The notes beneath the pieces were generated by a model. It searched no databases and was not told the origin of the DNA. It saw only the letters and a program-made list of their open reading frames with translations. 64,000 nucleotides of DNA from Blastobasis lacticolella (lineage: Eukaryota; Arthropoda; Insecta; Lepidoptera; Blastobasidae): assembly GCA_905147135.1 (NCBI GenBank), contig LR990049.1, forward strand, positions 15,951,428-16,015,427. Direction: 5' to 3'. Shown here piece after piece: positions 1 through 11,255 of the stretch; position 1 is the stretch's first letter, and each line of letters begins with the position of its first letter. A program made the position numbers and the translations under genes.

Positions 1-30
1 GACTCGATAAAAAGAAGAAGAAGAAGATAA

Positions 31-2575
31 TCTGCGTGATTGAAAGTCTGTGTGTAACGCCTACTTCAACCGTTCAACGTAAATCAAAACTAACTAGAGT
101 CATGCCGCAACCGAACTGGTCATGCTATGTAGGCTAGTAGTCCAACACCAGACAGGGAGCTGATTGACCGCCAGGATGATAATGATAAAACATCCCGATA
201 TGACAACATTCGATAGTGACTTTAGAAAGAAAAAAAGTATATTTATTCGACGACACGATGTTACAAATACCTTTTTACCTAACGTTTAAACGTTATTACC
301 TATACCAATACCTACCAATGTTTCCATTTGATACAAAATGCTAGTCTAGATCCAGGCAGGCGCAGACTAAAATTATATGCCGACTGTATCTGGATTTAAA
401 ATTGTAAAATTTAAAAAGCGTAATATTATATAAGTACTTTTGTAGGTAAGAATGTAAACTTATCCATGTAAATTTAATATAACGATAATTTGAACAGTTT
501 TATGTTTATACATGATTATTTCAACAAGTCACAATTGCACGTCTTACAAATTATATGAAAATCGCTTATCTTCTTGAATAAGTGTACATTTTTACGAACA
601 TAATATCTTTTGTTCTCATAATACGATTCCATTGTCAAGATAAAACTTTGCTACCAATAACAAAATACTTCAACACAAAGTGCTTCTGGCATATACAGGT
701 AGCTACCTACCTACTTATATATTTCTTTGCGGTTAGTATAATAAGCTTACTTATTACCTATTTCTCAAAGTTCCACAGTACCTCGGTAGTTATCACGCAA
801 TTTCTCGATTTCGCGTGCTATTACATTACCTACAATAATAATGAAGATTTCTTTAGTTATCGTATTTTGATACTTAGAAAAGCCTTAGTAGATAAGCTCA
901 GTTTTCGTTTCAAAAACCTAGCTTCAAGTTACAAGTAATTTATTCCATAATTCCAAGAACTCTACAAACCGCCTATTGGATTTTAGACTTCGAACTTTTG
1001 TTTATGTAAATCCTTCTTCGCAAGAGTGTTCTAATTGTTTGTTACCGATTCTCTAAATACATAAAGTCACACCTTTATCCAGTGTAGGGGTTGACACGAC
1101 GGGTCCGCCTTGACCATGATCCTGGATTTAGCAGATGAGACTACATTGTTCCACTTGCTAAGGTCCTGACACACCTCTCATGCTTCTTTCATTCATGAAT
1201 CTTGAAATGAGCATATATTACCATCATGATCATTACCAGTTCGCAACAGAGGTGTACGAAGTCATTATAGATCTTCCTATTTATAATAATTATTATTGTC
1301 TTGAATTTATAAGAAACATATGGAATGTGAGTTTCAACTTATCCATTTATATAAATAATGTCACTGAAAAAATTAAAATTTTTGCTAATAATAAATGCTA
1401 CAAACTAACTAAAAAACAATTTCAGGCATAACTTCAATCCCATAAATAGTCGCTAGTAGGTACTCCATATTTGTTTACCAAATGAGCCAAGTCAGTCTGG
1501 ACAGATTTTCCTAGATATCAGCGAAAAAGTCACTCCCTCACAGAGAGCAATATTTCATAACAATACTTCCTAGCGAGTTTAAATCACAGCGAACAAACCT
1601 AACCTACAGCTGTTATCAAAACACAAACACATATTGTACAAAACCAATGCAACCATTGGAATATGTTAGTCCCTGTAATATAATTGCATGTTGCTGCGGT
1701 TTACACTTATTCACTGTTTGTTGATATAATCAAAGTGGTTATATATAATATTATTATCATAATTTACGTTTATATATATACGAGTAATAAGCGAAGTAAT
1801 TACAACTATGAGTGAGTAATTAACCAGATGAAACCGGCATGCCTTAAGACAACTGCCATACCGTCTAATATCGTTGCCATAGACACAGCTAACTTTGAAC
1901 TACCGACTGTATCAGTATACAACTATGCACTGTAGGGAATGTAATTAAGCAGTATATTTGCTTAGCAGTTCAATTATACCAGCGATTCTAGTCAAGGTCG
2001 CACATTCTGTCTGTCTGCCATCGCGGTACAATACGGATTCCTTTAGTCGCTCATTTCCTTGCTTAACTACTCGAGTATCTGTACCTGCTTACTGTAATTT
2101 GTAGTTCTAATGTGATGGATACTAGAATATGTTTCTCACAAAATTAACATTTACGTTATTAAAATGGAAGTTAACACAAATCTACTTAAACTTTAGTAAG
2201 TAAATAAAGTAAATATGTTTATGTATTTAATCTACAGCTGGTAAGACTTTATGAAGTAATTAACGTAATATTTCATACCACATAATGGCCATGCTTTAGG
2301 CTTATCTTTACGCTGTTCAGGAAAACTGCTATGTTCATTGAAATAATACCTACACCCAGTATATAAAGTTGGAGGAATCCTAAAACATCTTCATTATAAT
2401 TGTAAATAAACTGCGTCATGATCTATTTTCGTCGGCGTATTACAATAATGAATTGTTAACAAGAAACGGTAAAAGTAAAAGTTTGTTTTGCTTTTACCGA
2501 AACACAACGAGAACAATACAGGTTTTTACCCAATAAGTTAAATTAAGCAACTCAAAGGCAATTCTTTTTTGTTGT
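31..2575. other. AT-rich stretch, nothing recognised
   Basis: Apart from the SINE-A fragment at 1084-1150, I see no gene, RNA or clear repeat. Short open frames at 582-938 and 1180-1431 have low-complexity I/Y/F/N-rich products as expected by chance in AT-rich DNA. Confidence 0.5.
1084..1150 (-). mobile_element. SINE-A fragment
   Basis: The phrase GTCCGCCTTGACCATGATCC and the following ATTTAGCAGATGAGA match the reverse of the pre-tail of SINE-A. Only about 65 bp remain. Confidence 0.45.
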
Positions 2576-3560
2576 AACGGCGGTGAAAATTACAAAAGTT
2601 TACATCGAATCGCGCCGGGAGAGGCCGTGACAAAATTGTGTTCCGGAGATTATGCCGAGCGCTTCTGTTTCGGCGCTTATGTTGTGTTTAGTCAGCTGTT
2701 CGCGGCCTAACACTTTCCTCGTTGCCACAACTCTAAATTAGCCCATTATAAATTTGTGAGTTTAATTCACCGAGGCAATTACCGCTCAGCTGACGGCGGA
2801 GCGGGCAATGTTTACAGTACAGCCGGTACACCAATAATCGTGGCCGGTTATCGCTCGTAACTTTGTCGTCGCACGTTCTGTTAGTATTGTAGAAAAATTG
2901 ATAACGCAGCACGACCGATCCCGTGACCTTGGGCGGGTTCGTGTGAATGGGAGTAGGAGACGTTCACCATTCATAAGAAAACAGATGTGCATGTGGCGTC
3001 CTCCGTGCCGCGGGCCTTACCTCGCAGCGGACTAGCGTATTTAATCCAATTAGCATTGCACTGTGACGTCGCATGAAGCCGGCACGCTGCCGCGAAAAAG
3101 AAACAAAGTTCATCAAACTTAACCTTAAAACGGTAACTAGAAACATCAACTAATCGCCCCGGAATTCAGTAAACAGGTTGTTGCACAAAGCGATCCGTTT
3201 CACGCGGCAAAATTTAATAGTTAGCCAAAGCGAGCGATTTATGCGACCGGTGCGTTCGGAAAACTTTTCGGTGGTCACACAGAACTTGTTGAACTTCCGT
3301 TGCAACCGTGAGTCGGTTGCACTGTTGCGTGTGTACACACCGGTGTGTTGGTGTGTTGGTCTGTCGGTGTCGCGTCACATTACGTACGCGAAGGCAGCGG
3401 GGGACGCGCGGGCTCGCCGCCGGTTCGGACTCGTCTGCCGCGACCGCGAGCTCGCAGCCGCCGGCCGCCACGCGACGCGCCGACACCCTGCGCAATTGCA
3501 CACAACACTTACGTACACTTACGTATTATACCTAGCCACTTAACACAGGACAATTCGCGA
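2576..3560. promoter_or_regulatory. CpG-rich island, possible promoter or first exon
   Basis: This kilobase is markedly GC- and CpG-rich, most of all at 3400-3490 (GCGGGGGACGCGCGGGCTCG and following), in otherwise AT-rich DNA. Several overlapping short ORFs on both strands have arginine- and alanine-rich, non-protein-like products. No transposon similarity is seen. A promoter with a non-coding first exon of a gene extending out of the window is the best guess; the direction is unknown. Confidence 0.35.
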
Positions 3561-4967
3561 TGCAATATTAAAGTTTAATCGTTGCTGAGTTGCAGTTTTG
3601 TAATTGAATGCGTGAGTTATGCTACGGGTTGTTGGGTCGGTCGGTCCAACTTCGGTGGTTTTTGCGCTGAGTGTCCGATTGAGTTTTTTGTTCGTTTTGT
3701 GTTCTTCTCGGTGTAGAGTTGGAAGATAACGTTTTTCTGTCAAGTGTCTGTAAGGGTATAAAAGTTTCAAGTACTTAATAATCTTTTGTGATTTATGATC
3801 TGATGTTAGATATGAAAGAAAATATGAATAGCTTCACTCTTAATTTTTTTCTAATTGTAGGTAGGTACTTTAAAAACGTCAATTCATATCGTTGTGCATA
3901 TTTTAAACTCCAAATCACCGGAAATTCGATGCCACAAAAATCTAACAACAGTTAAAACAAAACCGTTTAGTAAGTACTTATCGCTTATCTGCATGTTACT
4001 CATTAGTTTGTTTTAGCCAATAGTCACAGTATTTCATTAACAAGAACAACCCGGTTTTTATAAGCATTTCAACATTACTCAAAATGACTAGAATGAAAAA
4101 TAAGTATTTAGGCGAAATATTTTTTTATTTATAGTCCACTAGTGGATATAGGCCTCCTCACTGCCTAACGTTTTTCGGAGATCGTCGCTGCATCTAGTGA
4201 CTATAAAAAATCTAAACAGATACAGCCTTACAAAAGACCCAAATGTTGTGTATTAAATAGAAATTAATTAATGGAAGTGATTCAAGACGTGACTCTGCGT
4301 ATAGCAATCCGACATGGTGATCACTGCACAATAAATATAGGTCGACAATAAACACCGAGTTCAAATGAAAACTTAATACACATCTTTCTCTTATTTATCT
4401 TTCACCTTTATAATTTTAATTGAACTGCACAAAAGGCCTATAAACGGGAAAACACGATTAATTGCAATTCAGTTGCAAAAACCGCGTAAAACCAGGCAGC
4501 AAACTAGTGTAGCCTAATTGCGAGCTAGTTGTAGAGAATGGCCTCGGCTCTCACTCAGAACACCTTGCATAAAGACAGACGCCGGCTGCGTTTCCGACCG
4601 CCTCTACATATCTTGAGGTAGAGACGTAGAGACGGTAGAGTCTCCTTAGTCTTAGCTTCGAAGTACCTACCACTTATTTTCAACCTACATTTCCTTCTTG
4701 ACCTATTTTTAAAGAGCTCTGTTTATTATCGATAACAGAATTATAACTGAAAGGACGCAATGGAAGTAGCTAGTTGTACCTACGTACGGTAGAGTTCAAG
4801 GTATTGCATAAGAAGTATTTGTGTCATGTGTTCAAAGTGTGAATTACGAGTAAGAGCTGTTGTTTGTTTAGGTTATTTTGTTTATTTGGCTGTTTTATAA
4901 CTGTGGAATTTGTTTTCAATAAAAAATAATAAAGTAAAGGTGAATCGCATTTCCTAAATGTACATAT
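3561..4967. other. AT-rich stretch, nothing recognised
   Basis: No coding signal or named repeat. 4550-4640 is somewhat GC-richer (AAAGACAGACGCCGGCTGCG) with GTAGAGAC repeats, but nothing identifiable. Confidence 0.45.
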
Positions 4968-5323
4968 CTTGGCGTTAATGTTCCATTTGTGCTCACGCGC
5001 GTGAGGGAACGGAGTTTGCCTTAACCATGATCCAGGATTAGGAAGATCAGATAATTACAGCGGAGCGATTGCCATCTGATCTCCTCGAATCTGTTATCAG
5101 GGGACCCTGACCAGATTGGACCATGGTTACAAGGATCATGATTACACATTCAGTTGCCTGAATGTACAGGTTCCATCACGATGTTTTCCCACCGTGAGAG
5201 CATCGGTTAGTGTTCAACTCATGTACATAAAGAAAATAATCTGTGGTGAATGGCGGCACTAGGATTCGAACTCGGTACCTCGCTTACAAGTCGGACGCCT
5301 TAACCACTACGCCACCGACGCCC
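4968..5323 (-). mobile_element. SINE-A copy, near full length
   Basis: Reverse-oriented tRNA-headed SINE. Its head (5240-5323) shows GATTCGAACTCGGTACCTCG, the reverse of a pol III B box, and TTAACCACTACGCCACCGAC. The body contains GGTTACA, AGGATCATGATTACACATTC and the tail AACGCCAAGAT (reverse). It shares about 350 bp with the copy at 42702-43050. Confidence 0.7.
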
Positions 5324-5900
5324 AATAGGCCAATACACATTAAATGAAACTCAATAATCACCCTACATTATATCATTTCACGCAAAACTACTGAACGAAT
5401 TTTGGTAAAACTTTTCAGTTTTCGACATGCAAAATACAAAGTATCTACATATACGGGCGTAGTCACCTATGAACCTAAGTATACTTAGCACCTAAATATA
5501 ATAAAAATCCAAACGCAATAATACCTCTTCTCGTATGTATGTGTTTCTCTACCATTTATTTCTTTTACACCCTTTGTATCCTTTAGATCCACATCATTAT
5601 TTGACTGCCATATTCAAGCCAGTATCGAGTTCGAAACGGAACGAATATAGTCATGACCTGTTTCCATCTTATATTCATATTGCTAACCTATTTCTTTCAA
5701 CAACTTATCACGTTTCACGCTCGTTATAATATATAGAACCCCCGAGAATTCATTCTTCACTAACTTGTTGAAAGTTCTAAAACAATTTTGTTGGTATCCC
5801 TCGCTTGGTGCTTCTTTTGTATTGGGTGGAAAGTGGAGATGGTAATGTTTTACAGCTTCGAAACTCAAAAATATTGCTAATATGTAAACTTTACTGGAGT

Positions 5901-6086
5901 TTTATCTGATGGCCTGAGTTGTTCAGTTAGTTCACATGACGGTCTGCCACGCCAAGGACCTGGGTTCGGTTACGAACCCGGGTCGGGATTCGAATGTATA
6001 ATAAGTATGTATTTAAAAATATATAAGTAATTTATCAGTATTCTGTCACCCATAACAAAGCAGTGAATTGTCCAAGCAAATTTATT
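5901..6086 (+). mobile_element. SINE-C copy with 18-bp target duplication
   Basis: The tRNA-like head has TGGCCTGAGTTGTTCAGTTA and ACCTGGGTTCGGTTACGAAC (a B box with a small insertion). The tail is GTATTTAAAAATATATAAGT and on to GTGAATTGTCCAAGCAAATT. TGTAAACTTTACTGGAGT is duplicated exactly at 5883-5900 and 6087-6104. Confidence 0.8.
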
Positions 6087-6293
6087 TGTAAACTTTACTG
6101 GAGTATTCTACTGACATAGTAGTAAAATAAAGTCGCTTTCGTATGCGGGGGACGTGGTCGGACGTCCGACCAAAGTCAGCTCGCTTGCGCATCTGAAAGG
6201 GACTTTATTTTGTACAACAAAAGGATTATCATTAATTTCAATATTGCTCCTAAATCGGCCCTGGCGCAATCTCCTTAGTAGAGTTATTTTATT

Positions 6294-6628
6294 CTATATG
6301 ATCAAACGAACTTCGCGAAGTTCGATCGATATTATATGAGTCGCTTCATTCGAAGATATAAGATAATTTACAACGTAGTCCCTTTAGCCTACAAGGTAGC
6401 TTCGCACGTTTATTTAAAGTAAAATCGATTTGTTTTCAATCGATCATTTTTTGTTTTTTCGATCCAACGTATCGATACAGCCAGCCGCCATTTTTACGTC
6501 ATTCTTTTTAGAGATGCTATGCGAAACTTCCCCACGCCTGGGAATATGGGCGGGCGGGTGTTATATCTTCGAATGAAGCGACTCATATAATATCGATCGA
6601 ACTTCGCGAAGTTCGTTTGATCATATAT
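6294..6628. mobile_element. Palindromic element next to the DIRS-like 3' end
   Basis: The ends are inverted copies: 6294-6360 (GAACTTCGCGAAGTTCGATC, then GAGTCGCTTCATTCGAAG) and 6560-6628. Each arm includes the perfect palindrome GAACTTCGCGAAGTTC. Inside, 6354-6504 is identical, inverted, to the 5' end of the adjacent DIRS-like element. It may be a non-autonomous relative or the internal complementary region typical of DIRS elements. Confidence 0.6.
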
Positions 6629-6676
6629 TATATTTCGTCGCTTCATTCTTCAGATATAAGATAATTTACAACGTAG
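6628..6676 (-). repeat. 3' inverted terminal repeat of the DIRS-like element
   Basis: A 49-bp perfect inverted copy of 11207-11255, starting TTATATTTCGTCGCTTCATT on the + strand. It marks the 3' end of the element and directly abuts the palindromic element at 6294-6628. Confidence 0.72.
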
Positions 6677-6999
6677 ATGTTTGGAGAGGGAAGTTTTGCA
6701 AATTTAAAACAAAATATTAATTATTCATACATTTTAAACAATGTATTAATTATACGGTATCAACCGTAAATGAAACATATTACATAATGGAAACTGTGGT
6801 TATTTCATTATTAAGAAAGCAAACGGGTTTAACAAATCGGCCGACATCAGCGATCGGCCTGATATAATATCTGGCGAAAACGCGATGTGCTGGTCCTTCG
6901 GCCACCGCATTGCGGGCCCCGCCGCGGAGACGACACCGGACGCCGGGCACACCGAGCCACAACACATGGACCCATGACACACTGCTCTCTGTCATCACC

Positions 7000-7561
7000 C
7001 TGCCAATCCATTGGCTAATGGTTTGGGCCGTGACTTGTTTATGGTGTGGTTTGCACGACAGAAAGAGATACTTAGTGTGTGCCAGTACTGAGTTGCTCGA
7101 TTCTAATCAGATACTCCTCGAGTGTGATGGAAGGGGTTATGCGTAAATTAGGTACGAAAGAGCCCTGGATACTAGCGACCTGACCCTAATGTTGGAACTA
7201 ATTATGATTTTAATGCTATTTGAGGTGGTATTAATATTATCATCCTTAAAAGTGATAACGTTTGTACCCTGTGTGTGTGTGGTACACAGGGCTAGTAATA
7301 TTCCTAATGGTCTGGATAACTTTTTATTATGTTTTATTTATTCGGACGGGACCGAATTTGAAATGTTATCCAATACACTCTCGTGGATTCCAAGTGGCAG
7401 TATACCTAGGCAAGCTTGGATTGAATTTGAAAGCTCCTTTTAGTGATCGTTTAATTCGAACATCCTAACTGGGACCAAAATGGGATACGGAGCTGAACGA
7501 TGATTGTTCAAAGTGTCATACGAAGCATTCGTATTAAAACAATTACTCAAAATGTTATCAC
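7000..7561 (-). pseudogene. Tyrosine recombinase remnant of the DIRS-like element
   Basis: The - strand reads SYDTLNNHRSA (7495-7525), matching the SY-x-(T/S)-LN-x-x-RSA motif of the core-binding domain. Further on are VLDNISNS (about 7400) and LLALCTTHTQG (about 7270), which aligns with LLAL-x-T-x-HR-x-QT at the first catalytic Arg. That Arg reads as Thr here, so the enzyme would be inactive. Stops interrupt the frame. Confidence 0.6.
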
Positions 7562-7649
7562 AAATTCGTTAGAATCTTCATATGGATCGGTATTATTCTG
7601 CAAACAAAATTGCAAATCGAGAGAAGTGCGGCAAGTGAGAATGCATGAG

Positions 7650-7985
7650 ATTATTCGCATTTACTGCGATAGCCTCCGAGTCCTGTTTGCAGGATAAATA
7701 GCGCTCACAGTCGGCATTGACGCGAGACATGAAATCGGTAATCTACCGATACCTCAATCATAGTCTGTCTAACAGTGTGGACTATCTATCGGTAAACCGA
7801 GTCAGAGAGTTTCCACTCTATGTCCTTTACTCTCTTGAGTCCTCGTCAACCTTAATATCACATAACGAAATATGCCGCGCTAGATTCTTTGCATGAAGGT
7901 ATTCAATACTTCCTTGACAATTTACATAGCTGATAGCTGTGGTGTTATCTACTCGTACCAATATAGCACAATTATTATCGTATGA
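7650..7985 (-). pseudogene. RNase H and linker remnant of the DIRS-like element
   Basis: The - strand reads VRVDNTTAISYVN (about 7970-7930), the DNTTA motif of retroelement RNase H, then LHAKNLARHISL. After stops comes SRVNADCERYLSCKQD, then SEAIAVN (7655-7730). That corresponds to the conserved S-R-x-N-A-x-C-x-R-Y block after RNase H in DIRS-like pol proteins. Confidence 0.65.
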
Positions 7986-8043
7986 TGCAACATTTTTAGA
8001 ATCCAGATAATGGGATACTTGAGTTCACATTGCTTCCAACCTC

Positions 8044-8074
8044 AGAGCATTAAACCAGACTGGTTTAATGCTCT
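8044..8074. repeat. 14-bp perfect hairpin inside the DIRS-like element
   Basis: AGAGCATTAAACCA (8044-8057), loop GAC, TGGTTTAATGCTCT (8061-8074). It lies between the RNase H and RT remnants. Confidence 0.75.
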
Positions 8075-8533
8075 AAGCTTCCAACACCCGTTGACCAAAT
8101 CGTCGCCATAGACGGTTCCCCAGTCAGTACGAGAGGCATAAGTGACGTTCTCGTTTACATAATGAAGTCCTGAGGGACAATAAAGGGCCAATGTTTTGCG
8201 CCCATCCATTAAGATCCTCAAAGAACGTAGAACGGGGGGATATTTATGCTAAAGTTTAAGTAGCTATTATATTTTTAAATACATTTTAACAATAGATAAA
8301 AATTTGTCTCCAAAGTTTTTGTGTGCAATCAGCTGTATTGTAGCGCTGAACAAGCTGCTACTGACAGCGCAATAAGTTGAGCGAACTTATATTGTGCAAC
8401 GGGGAAGAGACGAAAATATATACACTGAGTGTGCTATAATGTCGCTTTTCACCAGTTAAAAAAAATTAAGTGAAATTCTCAAAATTAAAACACTAGAATT
8501 TTACACATATTTTTAGATTACAAGTTGCTTTTG

Positions 8534-9000
8534 TTAACGTTGACTATGAATCCGAGACATTGAAGTAATCTGAGCCTCGTTAACATTGCTTAGACATTCC
8601 TCGAAGTCATTGCCAATACAAATGATATCGTCTAAGTATAGCACGGATTTTGAGCCTTGAGACCTTAAGAAGGTGAAGACCTTAGTCGTCACTTTAGTAA
8701 ACCCTCGCGGGGCAATCGAGAGACTAATACGGTAAGGCTGAAAATTTGTAAATTCTGCCATTGAATTAAAGATTTTATGGTTACCAATTTTAAATTTATC
8801 ATATTTAAAAATGTGTTTCTTGGAATTTATTTTGAAATGGTTTTGTGGGCCGATATACGTGGTCGGTATAAATTTATTATGTGATTTTAGATTTATGGTG
8901 GATATTTTAACCCATTCGGTTTAGGTGCCGGGAATATTTTAGATAAAAATTGATTAGGTATGTGAGGCTGCCGCCTGCCCAATGCAAGGTGTTCGGCTGA
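8534..9000 (-). pseudogene. Reverse transcriptase remnant of the DIRS-like element
   Basis: The - strand reads NQFLSKIFPAPKPNG near 8990-8940, a typical RT N-terminal motif. After a frameshift come APRGFTKVTTKVFTFLRSQG and SVLYLDDIICIG, with the catalytic YLDD box at about 8640, then DFEECLSNVNE. The RSQG-x-x-SV-YLDD context is that of DIRS-type RT. Stops and shifts prevent a continuous ORF. Confidence 0.7.
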
Positions 9001-9237
9001 ACACTCTAAAATCGCACCCAAATCTACTAACATTTTAATGGACTAGGGGACTCCTTCTTTTCGTCAGGAGCTAAAAGTTTGGTATCGGTCAGAAGACAGA
9101 ATACTTGTCTATACCAGGGGAAACATAGATATTGTGCCACGGACTTATGGAATGGCACTTCTAAACCGTGACGAATCAATGTCAACAATTAATTATAAAA
9201 TAATTGTCCGCGACCAACGTGGCGCACATGAGTCACC

Positions 9238-9720
9238 TTAGGTGACTATGTAGGCGCGGCTGCGGCGGCCGGCGGCTTCCGCGGCGCGAGGAGGCTGCTT
9301 GGCCGACGCTCGCTGCGGATGCCCGCGCGCCGGCCATTTCCCCGGGCTCGCGTGGCCGAGCAAGGAGTATGTCGATGGAGCCAATTCGCACACAGTACTT
9401 CCGAATAGCGTTTCGTTTCGGTAAGTGTTACGGACGACATTCAAGGACGCCTTATCATTATAGGCGTTAATTTTATCAGTTTTATTCTCGATTTCGTCCA
9501 TAAAATAAAGATCGCAAGAGTATGCGGCGGGCGTCACTCAGATATTTGACGGCGATGAATATGGTATTCACCTCGTTAGAGTACGTGTTACGTCTTGCGG
9601 CGCGGGTGACCGCAGCGACGCCGGCGCCGAGTCGCAATAGACTCATATTGTTATGTATTTTGTTCCCGTGCTCGGGTTTGTTGTGGATATTGGCTGCAAG
9701 GGCCCGCAACGGCTGTGGGC
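9238..9720 (-). pseudogene. Gag-like ORF remnant of the DIRS-like element
   Basis: Reading the - strand across at least one frameshift gives IAVKYLSDARRILL, then CDLYFMDEIENKTDKINAY and LNVVRNTYRNETLFGS. This matches the pattern of a gag-like ORF1 in insect retroelements (LSDA, then a charged helix, then ETLFG). The region is GC-rich in its 3' half (9246-9350), where the match ends. Frames are broken and no start is defined. Confidence 0.5.
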
Positions 9721-10146
9721 CTTACTGTGCGCGGGCGCATAGACGGCACCGACAAAGGCTCTTTCGCTACTCATCGGCGACGGCGACCTGGGGCAGGTCT
9801 GTTGACGCCTCAGTAGCGAGTAATACCTCTCAGTAATTGCATCCGGAGGTGTGTCGATGTCTAAAACCGCAGACAAAATCATATTATGTCCGTTTTAGAA
9901 CAAACGAGTGGTCGATTACACCCCCTACTTTACTAGTAGGTACTTAATGCCCCACTGTTTAAAGTATTATTCTTATCATTCATCGAGTGTTCATAAGGTG
10001 TTTGTATTGATCCCCGATTAACTAAAAACCATTCTGAAGATAAAACTACGGATATGTGAAGAATGTGGGTATATCCACAAAATAAAAGTTTTCCGCACGC
10101 TGCCGATTCTCGATCGACGGTGGCGGGTAGGTAGGTGTCATAAACC

Positions 10147-10830
10147 TCTAAATGATCCTTGATCATCAGCAGGTTGTGACACTTGGGATAATTGCACATT
10201 GCCTTCGTGATGGTTCACGACCAACCTCCGAGCTCTGTGTCGATACCGTCGTGTTGGTTCTCGACCAACACCCAAGTGTATAATTTTACCTTCGCGTTGA
10301 TTCTCGACCAACATCCAGGTGATTATGCACATTGCCTTCGTGATGGTTCACGACCAACCTCCAGGCTTTGTGTCGATACCGTCGTGTTGGTTCTCGACCA
10401 ACATCCAGGTGTATAATTTTACCTTCGCGTTGATTCTCGACCAACATCCAGGTTTTTACCATTGTGTTGACTCACGGCCAACCCCCAGGTTTTATATTGA
10501 AACACTCGATGCATAAATTACACGTATCACATTGAGCGAAAATCGCGTAAAATAGGTACTTACTTGAGTTTTAATCGGAATCTAAAGTATCTAAAAACCT
10601 CGATCATCAGCAGATTGAGACACTAGATTATTGCATATTGCCTTCGTGTTGATTCACGACCAACCCCCAGGAGGTGCATATGCGTAGTTATTTGTTACCG
10701 GCGGTTGATTCTCGACCAACCTCCAGATGATATTTTAATTATATTCTCACTTTTTTATTGTATATAAGTACATTAAGCTAAATCACCGTCGTGTTGACTC
10801 ACGGCCAACCCCCAGGTTTTGTATTAAAAC
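10147..10830. repeat. Minisatellite in the DIRS-like leader
   Basis: About ten copies of the motif TTGATTCTCGACCAACATCC and close variants (CGACCAAC or CGGCCAAC), mostly 40-45 bp apart. A higher-order unit of 133 bp is nearly identical at 10194-10326 and from 10327 on; a diverged third copy starts near 10638. The flanking phrase GATCATCAGCAG occurs at 10161 and again at 10602, so the block is duplicated on a larger scale too. Confidence 0.75.
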
Positions 10831-11078
10831 ACTCAATGCATAAATTATAAAAGTAACTACATTCGGCGAAAATATTGTAGGTACTTACATGAATTTTTAT
10901 CGGAATCTGAAGTGGAATCCGAGAATATCGCCACTTTGTAACATCGTAGGTTTTTTGCTTTTTCTTTTAAAATACCGAATCTTGTTTTCGGCGCTGCGTT
11001 TCTACTTTTGAAATAAAATTTTAACAATTTGTTGTGCACCACGTGTGCACGATGTGCTCGCTACCTCGCACGAAAAAG

Positions 11079-11255
11079 GAATGACGTAAAAATGGCGGCT
11101 GGCTGTATCGATACGTTGGATCGAAAAAACAAAAAATGATCGATTGAAAACAAATCGATTTTACTTTAAATAAACGTGCGAAGCTACCTTGTAGGCTAAA
11201 GGGACTACGTTGTAAATTATCTTATATCTGAAGAATGAAGCGACGAAATATAATT
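11079..11255 (-). repeat. 5' inverted terminal repeat of the DIRS-like element
   Basis: 11079-11229 is the exact reverse complement of 6354-6504 over 151 bp. 11207-11255 is the reverse complement of 6628-6676 over 49 bp. Both matches are perfect by eye. The repeat contains ATCGATTTGTTTTCAATCGA and the segment CTACCTTGTAGGCTAAAGGG. Confidence 0.8.

Larger units (their letters stand above)
6628..11255 (-). mobile_element. DIRS-like (tyrosine-recombinase) retroelement, decayed
   Basis: Read on the - strand it shows, in order: a terminal repeat (11255-11079), a leader with a minisatellite, a gag-like remnant (about 9.7-9.2 kb), RT (about 9.0-8.5 kb), RNase H and its C-terminal linker (about 7.99-7.65 kb) and a tyrosine recombinase (about 7.56-7.0 kb). 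The last 49 bp at 6628-6676 are an inverted copy of the other end. This order, the lack of an evident target-site duplication and the inverted ends fit DIRS-type elements. All frames carry stops and shifts, so it is not autonomous. The gag-like and RT relics alone could belong to other families; the recombinase region decides the call. Confidence 0.72.

Noticed and set aside
582..938. 118-codon frame near the window start
   Set aside because: I/F/Y/N-rich product typical of AT-rich random sequence, with no conserved motif.
3178..3543. Several overlapping frames of 60-121 codons on both strands in the CpG-rich island
   Set aside because: GC-rich DNA has few stops; the arginine/alanine-rich products overlap in many frames and none looks like protein.
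10190..10830. Possible CRISPR-like spaced repeats
   Set aside because: The spacers are themselves repeated and the host is a eukaryote; it is a minisatellite with a 133-bp higher-order unit.
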